Shown here: piece by piece, positions 42,496 to 50,857 of the stretch
How the letters are laid out: the number at the start of each line of letters is the position of its first letter
Position numbering within the stretch: the first letter of the stretch is position 1
Source: Planctomycetes bacterium B3_Pla
Lineage (GTDB): Bacteria; Planctomycetota; Phycisphaerae; Sedimentisphaerales; Anaerobacaceae
Length of the DNA stretch: 64,000 nucleotides
Direction: 5' to 3'
Assembly: GCA_005223045.1 (NCBI GenBank)
Contig: NJBM01000016.1
Span: 1-64,000, forward strand
Translations under genes and position numbers: made by a program
The notes under the pieces: generated by a model
Told to the model about the DNA's origin: nothing
What the model saw: the letters and a program-made list of their open reading frames with translations, nothing else
Databases searched by the model: none

Positions 42496-44037
42496 ATGCG
42501 GACTGAAAAAGGTAATACTGCCGTTGATTACTCTTACGTCCGGCTCTCACCGAAGGCGCGCCAGAAGCTGACCAAGCGAGTGGAAGCCGGCGAGAATATC
42601 AGGCAGGTTGCGGCCGATTATGGCATTACTCCAAGAGAGGTCGAGAACATTGCCACGGCCCAGAGTCAGACATGTCCGACTTTGAACATCGACCCTTGGG
42701 ATTTAACACCAAGCGCGGAGAACGGCAAGGTCTACAAACCTGTTGACCCCGAAGACCCGGCGATTCAAGAGCTTGCTCGTGATATTGCCGAAAATGGAAT
42801 ACTGGAGCCGCTGGTGGTGACGATTGACAATCACATCTTGTCGGGGCATAGGCGCCGTGAGGCGGCTATTCTGGCCGGCCTGGGTGTTGTGCCGTGTCGT
42901 GTCGAGAACATCTACAGCGATGACCCCGGATTTCTGAATAAGCTGATTTCGTACAACGCCCAGCGGGTAAAGGATCATGGAGAGCAGCTCCGCGAAGTCC
43001 TGATACGAACGAATCCGGATGAGGCGTATGAGCAGCTTATCGAATATAGGGAGGCGCAGGCGGCGGTTCTGGCTGAGACGGTCAACGTCAGCCGTCGCAA
43101 ACCTCGCAAGAAAATATCACATCTTAAATCAGAGATGGTTGCCGCGGTGGTGCAACTGATCGACGAGTTTGACGAATTCTGGCCGCTTTCAGTCCGGCAA
43201 ATCCATTATTTGCTGTTGAATAATCCACCGCTACGCAACACCAACCGCCGAAAGTCCAGATACAGGAACAACCGTAGAAGTTATCAGGACCTGTGTGATT
43301 TACTGACCCGCCTGCGCTTGGATGAAACAATTCCCATGAGTGCCATCGCGGACGAGACACGGCCTACAACGAGCTGGTATGTTCATGCGAATGCGCAGGA
43401 TTTTGCACAAAAAGAGTTCAACGACCTTCTGAAGGGTTACAGGCGGAATCTACAGCAAACACAGCCGCTGCACATTGAGGTTGTGGCCGAGAAGCTGACG
43501 CTTAAGCCTTTCATCAAGCCAATATGCGGCAAGTATAACATTCCATACACCATCGGCCGTGGATACGGGAGTTTGCCATCGCGGTGGGAGATAATCCAGC
43601 GGTTTCGGCGGAGCGGCAAGGAACGGCTCTGTTTGATCGTGTTGGGCGACCTGGACCCCGAGGGAGTTAATATTGGTGAGAGCCTGTTACAGTCGATGCG
43701 CGAGGATTTTGGTGAAGACGGTACGGAAGCAGTCCGAGCGGGGTTGAATCCTGAGCACGTTCAGCGCTTCCACTTAAGCGAGAACACGGCAGAGGCCAAA
43801 ACATCATCGTCACGATATGCAGACTTCGTGCAGCGTTTTGGCCGGCAGGTTTATGAGCTGGAGGCGTTAGGACCCAATCAACTTCAGGACATTCTGACCG
43901 AGGGCATTGACAGTCTTATCGACAAAAGGCTTTTCAACATTGAACTTGAGGCGGAAAGAGAAGACGCGACATATCTCCAAGCTGTGCGCAAGAAAGTACG
44001 CGATGATTGTCTATCCTGGTTGGAGGATCCGCAATGA
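42496..44037 (+). CDS. ParB-domain protein fused to a TopoVI-A/Spo11-like (Mini-A type) domain
   Basis: Three parts are visible in 513 residues. Residues 15-57 form a helix-turn-helix (ENIRQVAADYGITPREVENI). Residues 66-150 are a ParB-like domain with ILEPLVVTIDNHILSGHRRR. From about 210 the sequence follows topoisomerase VI subunit A: SVRQIHYLLLNN at 232-243 sits where the catalytic Tyr motif (R-D-I-Y-Y type) lies, making Tyr238 the candidate; the TOPRIM part has VVAEKLTLKP (Glu332) and VLGDLDPEGVNIG (Asp385, Asp387, D-x-D-P-x-G). Short TopoVI-A-like proteins (Mini-A) are known from mobile elements. A fusion to ParB would let it be targeted to a site. It overlaps the next start in ATGA. Confidence 0.7.
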   Translation: MRTEKGNTAVDYSYVRLSPKARQKLTKRVEAGENIRQVAADYGITPREVENIATAQSQTCPTLNIDPWDLTPSAENGKVYKPVDPEDPAIQELARDIAENGILEPLVVTIDNHILSGHRRREAAILAGLGVVPCRVENIYSDDPGFLNKLISYNAQRVKDHGEQLREVLIRTNPDEAYEQLIEYREAQAAVLAETVNVSRRKPRKKISHLKSEMVAAVVQLIDEFDEFWPLSVRQIHYLLLNNPPLRNTNRRKSRYRNNRRSYQDLCDLLTRLRLDETIPMSAIADETRPTTSWYVHANAQDFAQKEFNDLLKGYRRNLQQTQPLHIEVVAEKLTLKPFIKPICGKYNIPYTIGRGYGSLPSRWEIIQRFRRSGKERLCLIVLGDLDPEGVNIGESLLQSMREDFGEDGTEAVRAGLNPEHVQRFHLSENTAEAKTSSSRYADFVQRFGRQVYELEALGPNQLQDILTEGIDSLIDKRLFNIELEAEREDATYLQAVRKKVRDDCLSWLEDPQ

Positions 44038-44747
44038 GCCCATTAACGCACATCAAAATACCGACTGAGCTATTCGTGCTGCCCCTCACGGGCAGATATG
44101 AGATGAGCATAGTGGCTTTGGCATATAATTTCGACGGTAAAGGATTGACGTTGTCGAATGGTAAGCTCGCAAAGGCTTTGAGGACGAGCAGCCGGACGGT
44201 TGAGAGGGTGATTGCCAGATTGCGGAGGAATGGATTCATCGAAGACACAGGCACAGGAAAAAACGACCGCTGCCTTAGATTGAGTACCGACACCATGTCG
44301 GTAGTACGTACCGGCATCATGTCGGGGGTAGATACCGACACCGTGTCGGGGGGGGTACCGACATCAGGGGTGGTAACTACCGACACGACAGCCGACCATA
44401 ATAAAGTAACTAAAAAGAAGAAACAAACTATTGCGCTTTTCGAGGACTTCTGGAAAGTCTACCCGAAACGGAAAGCCAAAGCGGAAGCACAGAAGGCCTG
44501 GGCAAAACTCAAGCCGTCTGAGGAGCTGGTCCAGCGGATTGTCGAGGCAGTCACAATACAGACTCGGTCCGAGGATTGGCTAAAGGACGGCGGGAAATAC
44601 ATTCCATACCCGGCAAAATATCTCAACGGCAAACGCTGGGAAGATGAAGTTAGCGCCGGTGATAATACTCCGCCGAAGCCATTGGAGCGCGGCCCGGACG
44701 GCCTGACGCCGAGGGAGCGGTTTTTGAGAGACAAGGAAATTGCATAG
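44034..44747 (+). CDS. Replication initiator-like protein carrying the origin
   Basis: GGAGG precedes the ATG at 44034, and ATGA couples it to the gene before. The N-terminal 80 residues form a winged helix (NGKLAKALRTSSRTVERVIA, then RLRRNGFIEDTGTG), as in phage O proteins and DnaD-type initiators. A Thr/Ser/Asp/Val-rich linker is encoded by five iterons. The C-terminal domain (FEDFWKVYPKRKAKAEAQKA ... YIPYPAKYLNGKRWEDE) is the conserved tail of phage replication proteins. The next gene is the DnaB helicase it would load. Confidence 0.82.
   Translation: MSPLTHIKIPTELFVLPLTGRYEMSIVALAYNFDGKGLTLSNGKLAKALRTSSRTVERVIARLRRNGFIEDTGTGKNDRCLRLSTDTMSVVRTGIMSGVDTDTVSGGVPTSGVVTTDTTADHNKVTKKKKQTIALFEDFWKVYPKRKAKAEAQKAWAKLKPSEELVQRIVEAVTIQTRSEDWLKDGGKYIPYPAKYLNGKRWEDEVSAGDNTPPKPLERGPDGLTPRERFLRDKEIA
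44285..44389 (+). repeat. Five iterons, candidate replication origin
   Basis: Copies starting TACCG(A/G)CA lie at 44285, 44309, 44333, 44356 and 44378, at steps of 24, 24, 23 and 22 bp. The first is palindromic (TACCGACACCATGTCGGTA). An AT-rich stretch (44398-44436) follows on the right. This matches the layout of the lambda origin, which lies within the O gene. Confidence 0.75.
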
Positions 44748-44757
44748 GAGTAAAACA

Positions 44758-46047
44758 ATGTCGAGGACAAAATTAACGGAAGTACCACACGACGCCGCCG
44801 CTGAGGGCGCTGTGATCGGCTCGATTATCGTCGGCCCGGAGGAAATACCCAACGTAGTCGAACATATCAGCAGGGATGATTTTGTCTCGGAGGAAGCGGG
44901 TGATATGTTCGAGATCATCCGGGGGATATGGAAAACAGGCAAGTTGGTTGACGCGGTATTGGTTCGTTCGGCCTTTGCCGGCAGGAGAAACGCCGGCGAG
45001 CTGTTCGACTATATGTGTCGCGCTATGGACGCTGTGCCGAGCAGCGCCAACGCCGTTCATTACGCTCGTTGCGTGAGGCGCAAGAGCGTGGAGCGGCAGT
45101 TAATCCGGCTCGTGGACCAGGCGAGAGACCAGGTTGTCGATCCAAGCATATCGACCGACGAGAAGCTGGCTGCTATCGGAACGCTTCTGAATGCCTGCCC
45201 TGGCACTGAGACCGGCGATGTGGACCTGTGCGACCTGATAGACGATTATTTTCTCCGGAGAGACGAGTCCGAGGGTGTGCCGACAGGTTTCGCGTACTTG
45301 GATAGACTGACTGGGGGGGGCTACAAACGCGGGCAGTTGATTCTGGTTGGGGGGCCGACGAGTATCGGCAAAAGCTCTTTTGTAATGGATAAGTTCATTC
45401 ATGCCATGCGTCTGGGAGTGAATCCGTATCTGGTGAGCCTGGAAATGTTCAATACTGAGATTGCAGAGAGAATGATCCGCAACATTGCGAGGGTTTCTTC
45501 TGGCTTTGACCTTAAAGACCCCAATGTCATTGAAGCCGGGCAGTTCATCGGCAAATGGCCGGGCAGCCTGGCCGAGCGCCGGGACTCGAATATCGACCAG
45601 CTCTGCGCTCAGGTTCTCAGCAAGCGGCAACGTGACAAGGTAGGTATTGTGTTTATCGACCATCTGCATTTGATTAACGGTCCCGGACAGAGCCGTTACG
45701 AGCAAGTCACGTATATTAGCAAAGCGCTCAAATCACTGGCGATGCAGGCGGGCATTCCGGTTGTCGTTGCGGCTCAACTGAATCGGGCGCCACGCCAGCG
45801 AACGGACCACCGGCCTTTTATGAGCGATCTGCGAGATTCAGGAAGTCTCGAACAGGACGCGGATATTATCTTGCTACTGTTCAGTGAGGACTACTATCGC
45901 AAGCAGGATAATAAAGATGCCGAGCTGGATGGATGCGCTGAGTGCATTGTGGCCAAGAACCGCAACCGGCCTACGGGAGTTGTCGACCTCATATGGATGC
46001 CCGAGTTCAGCACTTTCGCAGATAGGAGCGATGTCGACAATGTCTGA
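44758..46047 (+). CDS. dnaB: Replicative DNA helicase, DnaB family
   Basis: The start at 44758 follows GGAG. The N-terminal domain (HDAAAEGAVIGSIIVGPEEI) and the RecA-like domain are both present: Walker A in VGGPTSIGKSS near residue 205, Walker B in VGIVFIDHLHLING and the loop SDLRDSGSLEQDADIILLLF. At 429 residues it is close to full DnaB length. It belongs to the element's replication module and probably works with the initiator encoded just upstream. Its gene overlaps the next by 8 bp. Confidence 0.92.
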   Translation: MSRTKLTEVPHDAAAEGAVIGSIIVGPEEIPNVVEHISRDDFVSEEAGDMFEIIRGIWKTGKLVDAVLVRSAFAGRRNAGELFDYMCRAMDAVPSSANAVHYARCVRRKSVERQLIRLVDQARDQVVDPSISTDEKLAAIGTLLNACPGTETGDVDLCDLIDDYFLRRDESEGVPTGFAYLDRLTGGGYKRGQLILVGGPTSIGKSSFVMDKFIHAMRLGVNPYLVSLEMFNTEIAERMIRNIARVSSGFDLKDPNVIEAGQFIGKWPGSLAERRDSNIDQLCAQVLSKRQRDKVGIVFIDHLHLINGPGQSRYEQVTYISKALKSLAMQAGIPVVVAAQLNRAPRQRTDHRPFMSDLRDSGSLEQDADIILLLFSEDYYRKQDNKDAELDGCAECIVAKNRNRPTGVVDLIWMPEFSTFADRSDVDNV

Positions 46048-46246
46048 GCCACAGCACATAAGCGAAATCTTGCCGGCGGTCATGGCCGATATTCGCCGCC
46101 GGATGGACCGGCAGAGCAAGAGCCAACGTCGCAGCCGCATCATCTCTGCTGTCGGAGATTTTATGTTAGGGTGGCAGAAACGACCGGAGCGACAGGGCGG
46201 CAAGAAAGAAGCGAAACGAGAAGCGAGGGAGAAGATACTGTTCTGA
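46040..46246 (+). CDS. Small basic protein
   Basis: The ATG at 46040 overlaps the end of dnaB. The 68 residues are strongly basic at both halves (ADIRRRMDRQSKSQRRSRII; ERQGGKKEAKREAREKILF). Nucleic acid binding is likely; no family recognised. Confidence 0.55.
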   Translation: MSEPQHISEILPAVMADIRRRMDRQSKSQRRSRIISAVGDFMLGWQKRPERQGGKKEAKREAREKILF

Positions 46247-46249
46247 GTG

Positions 46250-46489
46250 ATGGATACTGAAACTCACGACAACAATGGTAGATTCCCAGAGTTGATGACC
46301 GAAGCGGAGCTTGTCGAGTTCCTGCGAATTCCCGCGGTCAGCAAGGGAGACGACTACGGCAATGTCGTTGCGAATTTGAAGCGTATGCGTGATTTACCCT
46401 GCATTCACATATGCCGGCAGCCTCTCTATCCGCGCGAGGCTATTCAGCGTTGGATTCAGGATCAAACCGAGAAGGAGCAACCCAGATGA
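46250..46489 (+). CDS. Excisionase-like DNA-binding protein
   Basis: A 79-residue protein with a helix-turn-helix of the excisionase kind (MTEAELVEFLRIPAVSKGDD ... HICRQPLYPREAIQRWI). GTG 46247 is an alternative start. It lies directly before the integrase, the usual place for an excision factor. Confidence 0.65.
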   Translation: MDTETHDNNGRFPELMTEAELVEFLRIPAVSKGDDYGNVVANLKRMRDLPCIHICRQPLYPREAIQRWIQDQTEKEQPR

Positions 46490-46571
46490 GTTTAGGTTTA
46501 ACATTTCTGGTGGTTCGGTTTATAGTGGGCTCGGACCGGTCTTGCCAGTTCGACAAGAAAGGAGGTTATCT

Positions 46572-47792
46572 ATGAAGGAACTGGTAAGGCTCAAGACAAG
46601 GCCGTCTCGGGACGGTAAGAGATTCACGTACAGGCTCGAGTATGTGGACGATACCGGCAGAAGGCGGCGGATTTCTTTGGGACACTACGACAGACGTAAG
46701 GCCGAGAGACAAAGGGCTCAGAGGGAACGTGAGTTGCGCACGGGTATATCTGAGCCGGTGCCCATGAAGCTCGGTGAGTTTTGGGAAGATTGCAGGAACC
46801 GAACACGAGGCCAGGTGCGAGAGAGCACCATTACGGACAGGGACACGGCCATGAGGCAACTAATAGAGGTTGTTGGCGACATCGAGTGCGAGAAGGTCCA
46901 GTACAAACACGGAGAGCAGTTCATGCAAGCGTGCTTGGACAGAGGCAACAGCGTAGCCACAGCCTATAAGAAAATCTCGGCCGTTAAGAGAGTGCTGCAG
47001 TTGGCGGTATTGAGAGATCAGTTGGAGAAGAACCCCTTCAAGCATCTGCGGCGCCCGAAGATTCCGGAGCAGGAGATTCACGTCTACGATGACGATGAAT
47101 GCCATAGGCTCTTGAGAGCAGCACGGGAAAGTCGGAGAGCAGGGGGGCTCAACTGGGAATTGCTCATAGCCGTAGGCTTATGTAGCGGTATGCGACGGGG
47201 TGAGCTGCTCAATACCACTTGGCGGGATGTTGATTTTGCCGAGCAGACAATCAGAGTTTCTCCGAAGAAGGACACGGGGGCAACATGGGAGTGGCACATC
47301 AAGGATGCCGAGAGAAGGATACTGCCTTTGACCGATGAGATCACGCAATTGCTCATTCGCCATCAAGAGCAGCAGCCGGGGCGGTGTGTGTATGTCTTTG
47401 TACCACTTTCACGCCATGACCACATACAGCGGCGACGACAGCAAGGCAGGTGGACCACCGAAGATGGAAAGTGCCCGGTAAACAACTTCAAGCGGAAGTT
47501 CGACAAAATCCTGAAACGAGGCAGCATTGACGAAGGTGAGTTCCACGATCTGCGCCGAACGTGCATGACTCGATGGTTCGCAAACGGCCTGACGGAGTTC
47601 GACGTTATGAAGCTCGCCGGGCACTCGGATTTTGCCACAACCCACCGTTTCTATCTGGCTGTAAGACGTGACCTAATAGAGAAGGCACGCGTGGCCGCGG
47701 CCGCCGCAATGACCAATGATTTTGGCACGCGCTTGGCACGCGCCCCCATTTTGAATGGAAAGGGTTTGACAGTCGATGCGGGAAGATGTTAG
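46572..47792 (+). CDS. Phage-type tyrosine integrase
   Basis: GGAGG precedes the ATG at 46572; a longer frame from 46389 is not needed. The 406-residue protein has an N-terminal arm-binding domain (RFTYRLEYVDDTGRRRRISL), a core-binding domain, and a full catalytic domain: SGMRRGEL (Arg), HDLRRTCMT (His-x-x-Arg), LAGHSDFATTHRFY (His and Tyr). It is the last gene of the element, 22 bp from the 5' end of tRNA-Arg. Elements usually lie on the 3' side of the tRNA they use, so this element may use a different site. Confidence 0.9.
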   Translation: MKELVRLKTRPSRDGKRFTYRLEYVDDTGRRRRISLGHYDRRKAERQRAQRERELRTGISEPVPMKLGEFWEDCRNRTRGQVRESTITDRDTAMRQLIEVVGDIECEKVQYKHGEQFMQACLDRGNSVATAYKKISAVKRVLQLAVLRDQLEKNPFKHLRRPKIPEQEIHVYDDDECHRLLRAARESRRAGGLNWELLIAVGLCSGMRRGELLNTTWRDVDFAEQTIRVSPKKDTGATWEWHIKDAERRILPLTDEITQLLIRHQEQQPGRCVYVFVPLSRHDHIQRRRQQGRWTTEDGKCPVNNFKRKFDKILKRGSIDEGEFHDLRRTCMTRWFANGLTEFDVMKLAGHSDFATTHRFYLAVRRDLIEKARVAAAAAMTNDFGTRLARAPILNGKGLTVDAGRC

Positions 47793-47814
47793 AGTACAAC
47801 GACTTATGAATGAA

Positions 47815-47888
47815 GCGCTCGTAGCTCAGTAGGATAGAGCGTCGGTTTCCTAAACCGAAGGTCGCAGGTTCGAGTCCTGCCGGGCGTA
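47815..47888 (+). tRNA. tRNA-Arg (anticodon CCT)
   Basis: The cloverleaf is complete: acceptor GCGCTCG/CGGGCGT (with G-U pairs), D arm GCTC...GAGC, anticodon arm TCGGTTTCCTAAACCGA with anticodon CCT, variable loop AGGTC and T arm GCAGGTTCGAGTCCTGC. The discriminator is A; CCA is not encoded. It is the left boundary of the second integrative element, whose integrase gene runs into it from the right. Confidence 0.93.
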
Positions 47889-49287
47889 TTGTCTTTTTGT
47901 CAGTGACACTCGATGACATGCCCTGCCTTTTGCTGCTTAACTTCCCATCTTGTATGCTTTTATGTTCCTCTGCGTTCTCAAGCTTGGAACAAGATGAATT
48001 GACATCCGCTGCCAACTGGTTACATGCAGGGAAAGCAGTAGGTGTCGATTTAGGTGTCAATTTAGGTGTCGATTTTTTTGAGTCATTTTGAATCATATTT
48101 ACAGCTTTGCCATCAGTACCAGTTGCAACGTTCTTGTTGTTTTGAAGTGGACTCAAATCTGGCAAACTGGCTACTGCATCAGCTTCTTGTCCGGTCAGGA
48201 TATGAGTGTATCTTGACAATGTCAGGTTTATATCGCTATGTCTCATTATCTTTTGAGCTACTTTAGGATGGACTCCGCTTGCAGCCAATAAGGTTCCCGT
48301 CTGGTGCCGCAAAGCATGAAAATCAAAATACAGACCGTCAACGACGTATGGAATGTCCGCATCAGCCAAGTCGGCCTCAATCATCTTTGAGGTCTTATCG
48401 GTAAGCTGCTTGTAAGTACCGCCAAAAGCTTTGACATTTGGCAGTTTACCTGCAAAGAATTCTCTCAACTCTACCGCTGTATCTGGTCTGAGTAGTTGTA
48501 TAGCTTCCGCTTTGTTCTTTGTACATGCTCCTGAAACACAGACTGTAAGGTTGTCGAGGTCAAAAGAACTGACTTTCAGGCTCCTTAGCTCTTTGGCTCT
48601 TAAACCCGTTTCAGCGGTCAGACGGTACAGTAAATATCTCTCATAGCCGCTCATACCGAAACGCTTGGGTGCTGACTTCGTAACTTCCAACAATCGCTTT
48701 AGTTTGTCTATGTCCAATACACGCCTTGGGTGTACTTCATCAGTGACTTTTCGCACTGTCTTGCATCTTAGGTGCTCAAGAGAGGACTCAGCGGCACGTC
48801 CGTCCTGTACCATCCACTTGCAGAACTGTTTCATGGCTTGAACGTAAAAATTGGAGGTTTGAGCAGATATTGGCTCGCCCCTATACCTGAGATCAGACAG
48901 GCATTTCTGGACCTTGCTCGCCTGTATATCTGGCCACGTTCTGAATTTGCAGGCTTCTGCTATCCGTCTCGCCCTGAATGTGACCTGTTTGACTTGCTTG
49001 CTCGTATCGCCTTTTGCCGACAGGGATTGGCTGAAATCTTCAAGGTGCTCTACCAAAGGCCTCTGTCGGTGTTCCTTGTATCTGTCAACAACCCCCGCTC
49101 TTCCTAACTCAGCTTCCTTTTCGAGTTTAGCTGCAAGCTGCTGAGTCGCTACTTTGTCCTTGTACCCTCGTAATCTCCGCTCAATACCCTCAGTATCACG
49201 ATACTTGATATACCAGGACTTGGATTGCTTCTTTACCTTCTTGCCGTCTGCAACTCTTGTGTATTTCCGCTTATATATGCTCGCCAT
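47863..49287 (-). CDS. Tyrosine integrase whose 3' end overlaps the tRNA
   Basis: The catalytic domain is complete: TGLRAKELRSL (Arg), FHALRHQTGT (His-x-x-Arg), MRHSDINLTLSRYTHI (His, Tyr). After about residue 400 comes a low-complexity tail (KKSTPKLTPKSTPTAFPACN), then the frame crosses the tRNA gene antisense, giving IRPAGLEPATFGLGNRRS, and stays open to 47605. The last part is not native coding sequence: it comes from tRNA and the neighbouring gene. Integrases of this type place attP in their own 3' end. I set the end at the tRNA T arm; formally the stop is at 47605. A Cro-like gene lies 10 bp upstream. Confidence 0.85.
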
Positions 49288-49297
49288 AATATCACCC

Positions 49298-49504
49298 TCA
49301 TTTTTTCTTCTTTTGAATCAGTTCTAATCCTAAAGCCATTGCAAGTTTGGCAGCAGCAGGCAGTGTCAGAGACCGCTTGTCATTAACAAAATAGCTTAGC
49401 TGAGCCTCGGACAGACCTGACAGTTTCGCTATCCTATATCGTGACATGTTGGATGTCAACACTGCCCGTTTAAGCCGCTGCTCCATATTCTCACACTTCT
49501 TCAT
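49298..49504 (-). CDS. Cro/XRE-like repressor
   Basis: A 68-residue helix-turn-helix protein (SRYRIAKLSGLSEAQLSYFV, then NDKRSLTLPAAAKLAMALGL). It is the first gene of a pair with the integrase and probably controls it. The start may be at 49504 or at the Met seven codons later. Confidence 0.82.
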   Translation of the reverse strand: MKKCENMEQRLKRAVLTSNMSRYRIAKLSGLSEAQLSYFVNDKRSLTLPAAAKLAMALGLELIQKKKK

Positions 49505-49629
49505 GTTTATATTATACACTATTTTCTATACTTAGCAAGTGTTAAGTGTGTAATTTCCAACTTTCCCCAACCCGCTGGATACACGACACGTCCATAAACG
49601 GTCAAGTCGCTCAGATACCGGCAAGCAAC

Positions 49630-49911
49630 CTATTCGAGAGTAAGCAACTCAGACACCAGCAAGTCCGTCTTCTCTGTCTTATCAGGAAAATAGATGCTCT
49701 GGTCATAGTTCTCTCTCTGTTCGTCAGCCAGAACAGCATCCAGCGAATACCGCGAACAGTCAAGCTTGTAAAATGCGTGCAAAGTGAGCCTGGCCTGATT
49801 TGAACCTTTGCCATAAGCCTTGGATATTATCAGCCAGCGATCCTCGGCACTACGTATTGCACCATTCAACTCTGCTCCTAACTTCTTGTGTTCTTCTAAA
49901 CTCAACATCAT
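49630..49911 (-). CDS. Small acidic protein
   Basis: A 93-residue protein with GAGAG before its ATG pair. It is mostly helical (EEHKKLGAELNGAIRSAEDR; LHAFYKLDCSRYSLDAVLAD). No family recognised. It shares orientation with the integrase-repressor pair. Confidence 0.6.
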   Translation of the reverse strand: MMLSLEEHKKLGAELNGAIRSAEDRWLIISKAYGKGSNQARLTLHAFYKLDCSRYSLDAVLADEQRENYDQSIYFPDKTEKTDLLVSELLTLE

Positions 49912-50020
49912 TTGTCTCTCTTATCTCATGGTTCATGTTGTTCCCCTTTTCCAACAGTTAATTAGTTGGGCCTGCGGTTACTTGGCCCGGTCCTGATCCT
50001 TGTTCGGCGTAGCCGTAGGA

Positions 50021-50398
50021 TCAATCCACAACATCTGACAGCAGCGGACGACTGAATTCGACAGTGGCCTGCTCTGTTATGCCCTTACCTCGTGTAGTCC
50101 GCCAACCAACCAGATATAAATTACACGCAGCGCACACTATCCGGCCTGTCCTGTCCCGCACTGCTCGCTCACCGTGCCGGATAGAGGTTTGGCACAGGGC
50201 GCAGCAACCGCTTTGCATCTTGAGCAGTGCAGCCCTGACACGCCGTTTGCTTGGTGCTTCTATCAGTGCCTTGCGTTCTTCTCTGTGTCGGCAATAAGCA
50301 GGCCAGTCGAGATTGTTCGATCTGGCGTACTCATACGCAGCATCGTTTGGCATCCGGTCAAGTTTCTGGTACAACTGTTTGGTATCATCTGTCATCAT
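50021..50398 (-). CDS. Zinc-finger protein resembling recombination endonuclease VII
   Basis: TTAGGAGA precedes the ATG at 50398. The C-terminal half has two Cys pairs (CCALCQTS and CAACNLYLVGW) spaced as in the endonuclease VII/HNH fold. The His-Asp-His signature expected between them is replaced by HGERAVRDRTGRIVC, so catalysis is doubtful. The N-terminus is helical (YARSNNLDWPAYCRHREERK). Confidence 0.55.
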   Translation of the reverse strand: MMTDDTKQLYQKLDRMPNDAAYEYARSNNLDWPAYCRHREERKALIEAPSKRRVRAALLKMQSGCCALCQTSIRHGERAVRDRTGRIVCAACNLYLVGWRTTRGKGITEQATVEFSRPLLSDVVD

Positions 50399-50857
50399 CG
50401 TTTCTCCTAAATTATGTTGTTTGGCCCTTGCCTGTTCAAGGAGCATTTGGACTCGGCCCGATCCGACCATTGCTCTCTCTTGGGCGTCCGAACATACGTA
50501 TATACGACGAAATCATCACCCGCAACAGCAAACACAACAGCAAACAGTACCTGCGAAACTGAGTCAAAAACGCACATAGTCCAATAACACATCCTTTTCT
50601 TGGCCAATATACGGCCCTCATTTTTGCCCGCAACAGCAACAGCAAAAAAACTGACCTACTCCCAACATACACTACATAAAGACATAAGGGCATATATTCT
50701 ATCCCCCTATGTATGTAACTTGTGTAATTAGCTGTTGCAGGTGTTGCACTCATAGAATATCACTGATACAAAGCCAATAACCCAGAAATCCGCAACAGCA
50801 AACACCAAAATTAGCTGTTACTTTGCCGTTGCACCTGTTGCGGCCCCCAGACCACGC
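50399..50857. repeat. Intergenic cluster of GCAACAGCAAA repeats
   Basis: No gene is supported here. The core GCAACAG(CAAA) occurs at about 50521, 50535, 50629, 50635 and 50791 on the + strand, with inverted copies (CTGTTGC) at about 50728 and 50835. The outer copies form a long inverted repeat CCGCAACAG (50790-50798)/CTGTTGCGG (50835-50843). Next to a primase-helicase gene, this could be an origin or a set of operator sites. Confidence 0.5.

Larger units (their letters stand above)
41776..47792 (+). mobile_element. Phage-like integrative element
   Basis: A single-direction run of closely spaced genes: two small DNA-binding or helical proteins, a ParB/TopoVI-A-like fusion, a replication initiator with iterons, DnaB helicase, a small protein, an excisionase-like protein and a tyrosine integrase. 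It ends 22 bp before tRNA-Arg. No capsid, terminase or conjugation genes are present, so it would be a satellite or an integrative replicon. The left edge is not defined by a repeat. Confidence 0.65.

Noticed and set aside
47605..47862. The last part of the integrase frame beyond the tRNA
   Set aside because: It is antisense to the tRNA and to the other integrase gene. The peptide GLEPATFGLGNRRS is a well-known product of translating tRNA DNA.
50399..50857. Possible CRISPR array at the GCAACAG repeats
   Set aside because: The repeat unit is only 7-11 bp and spacing is irregular. No cas gene is present anywhere in the window.
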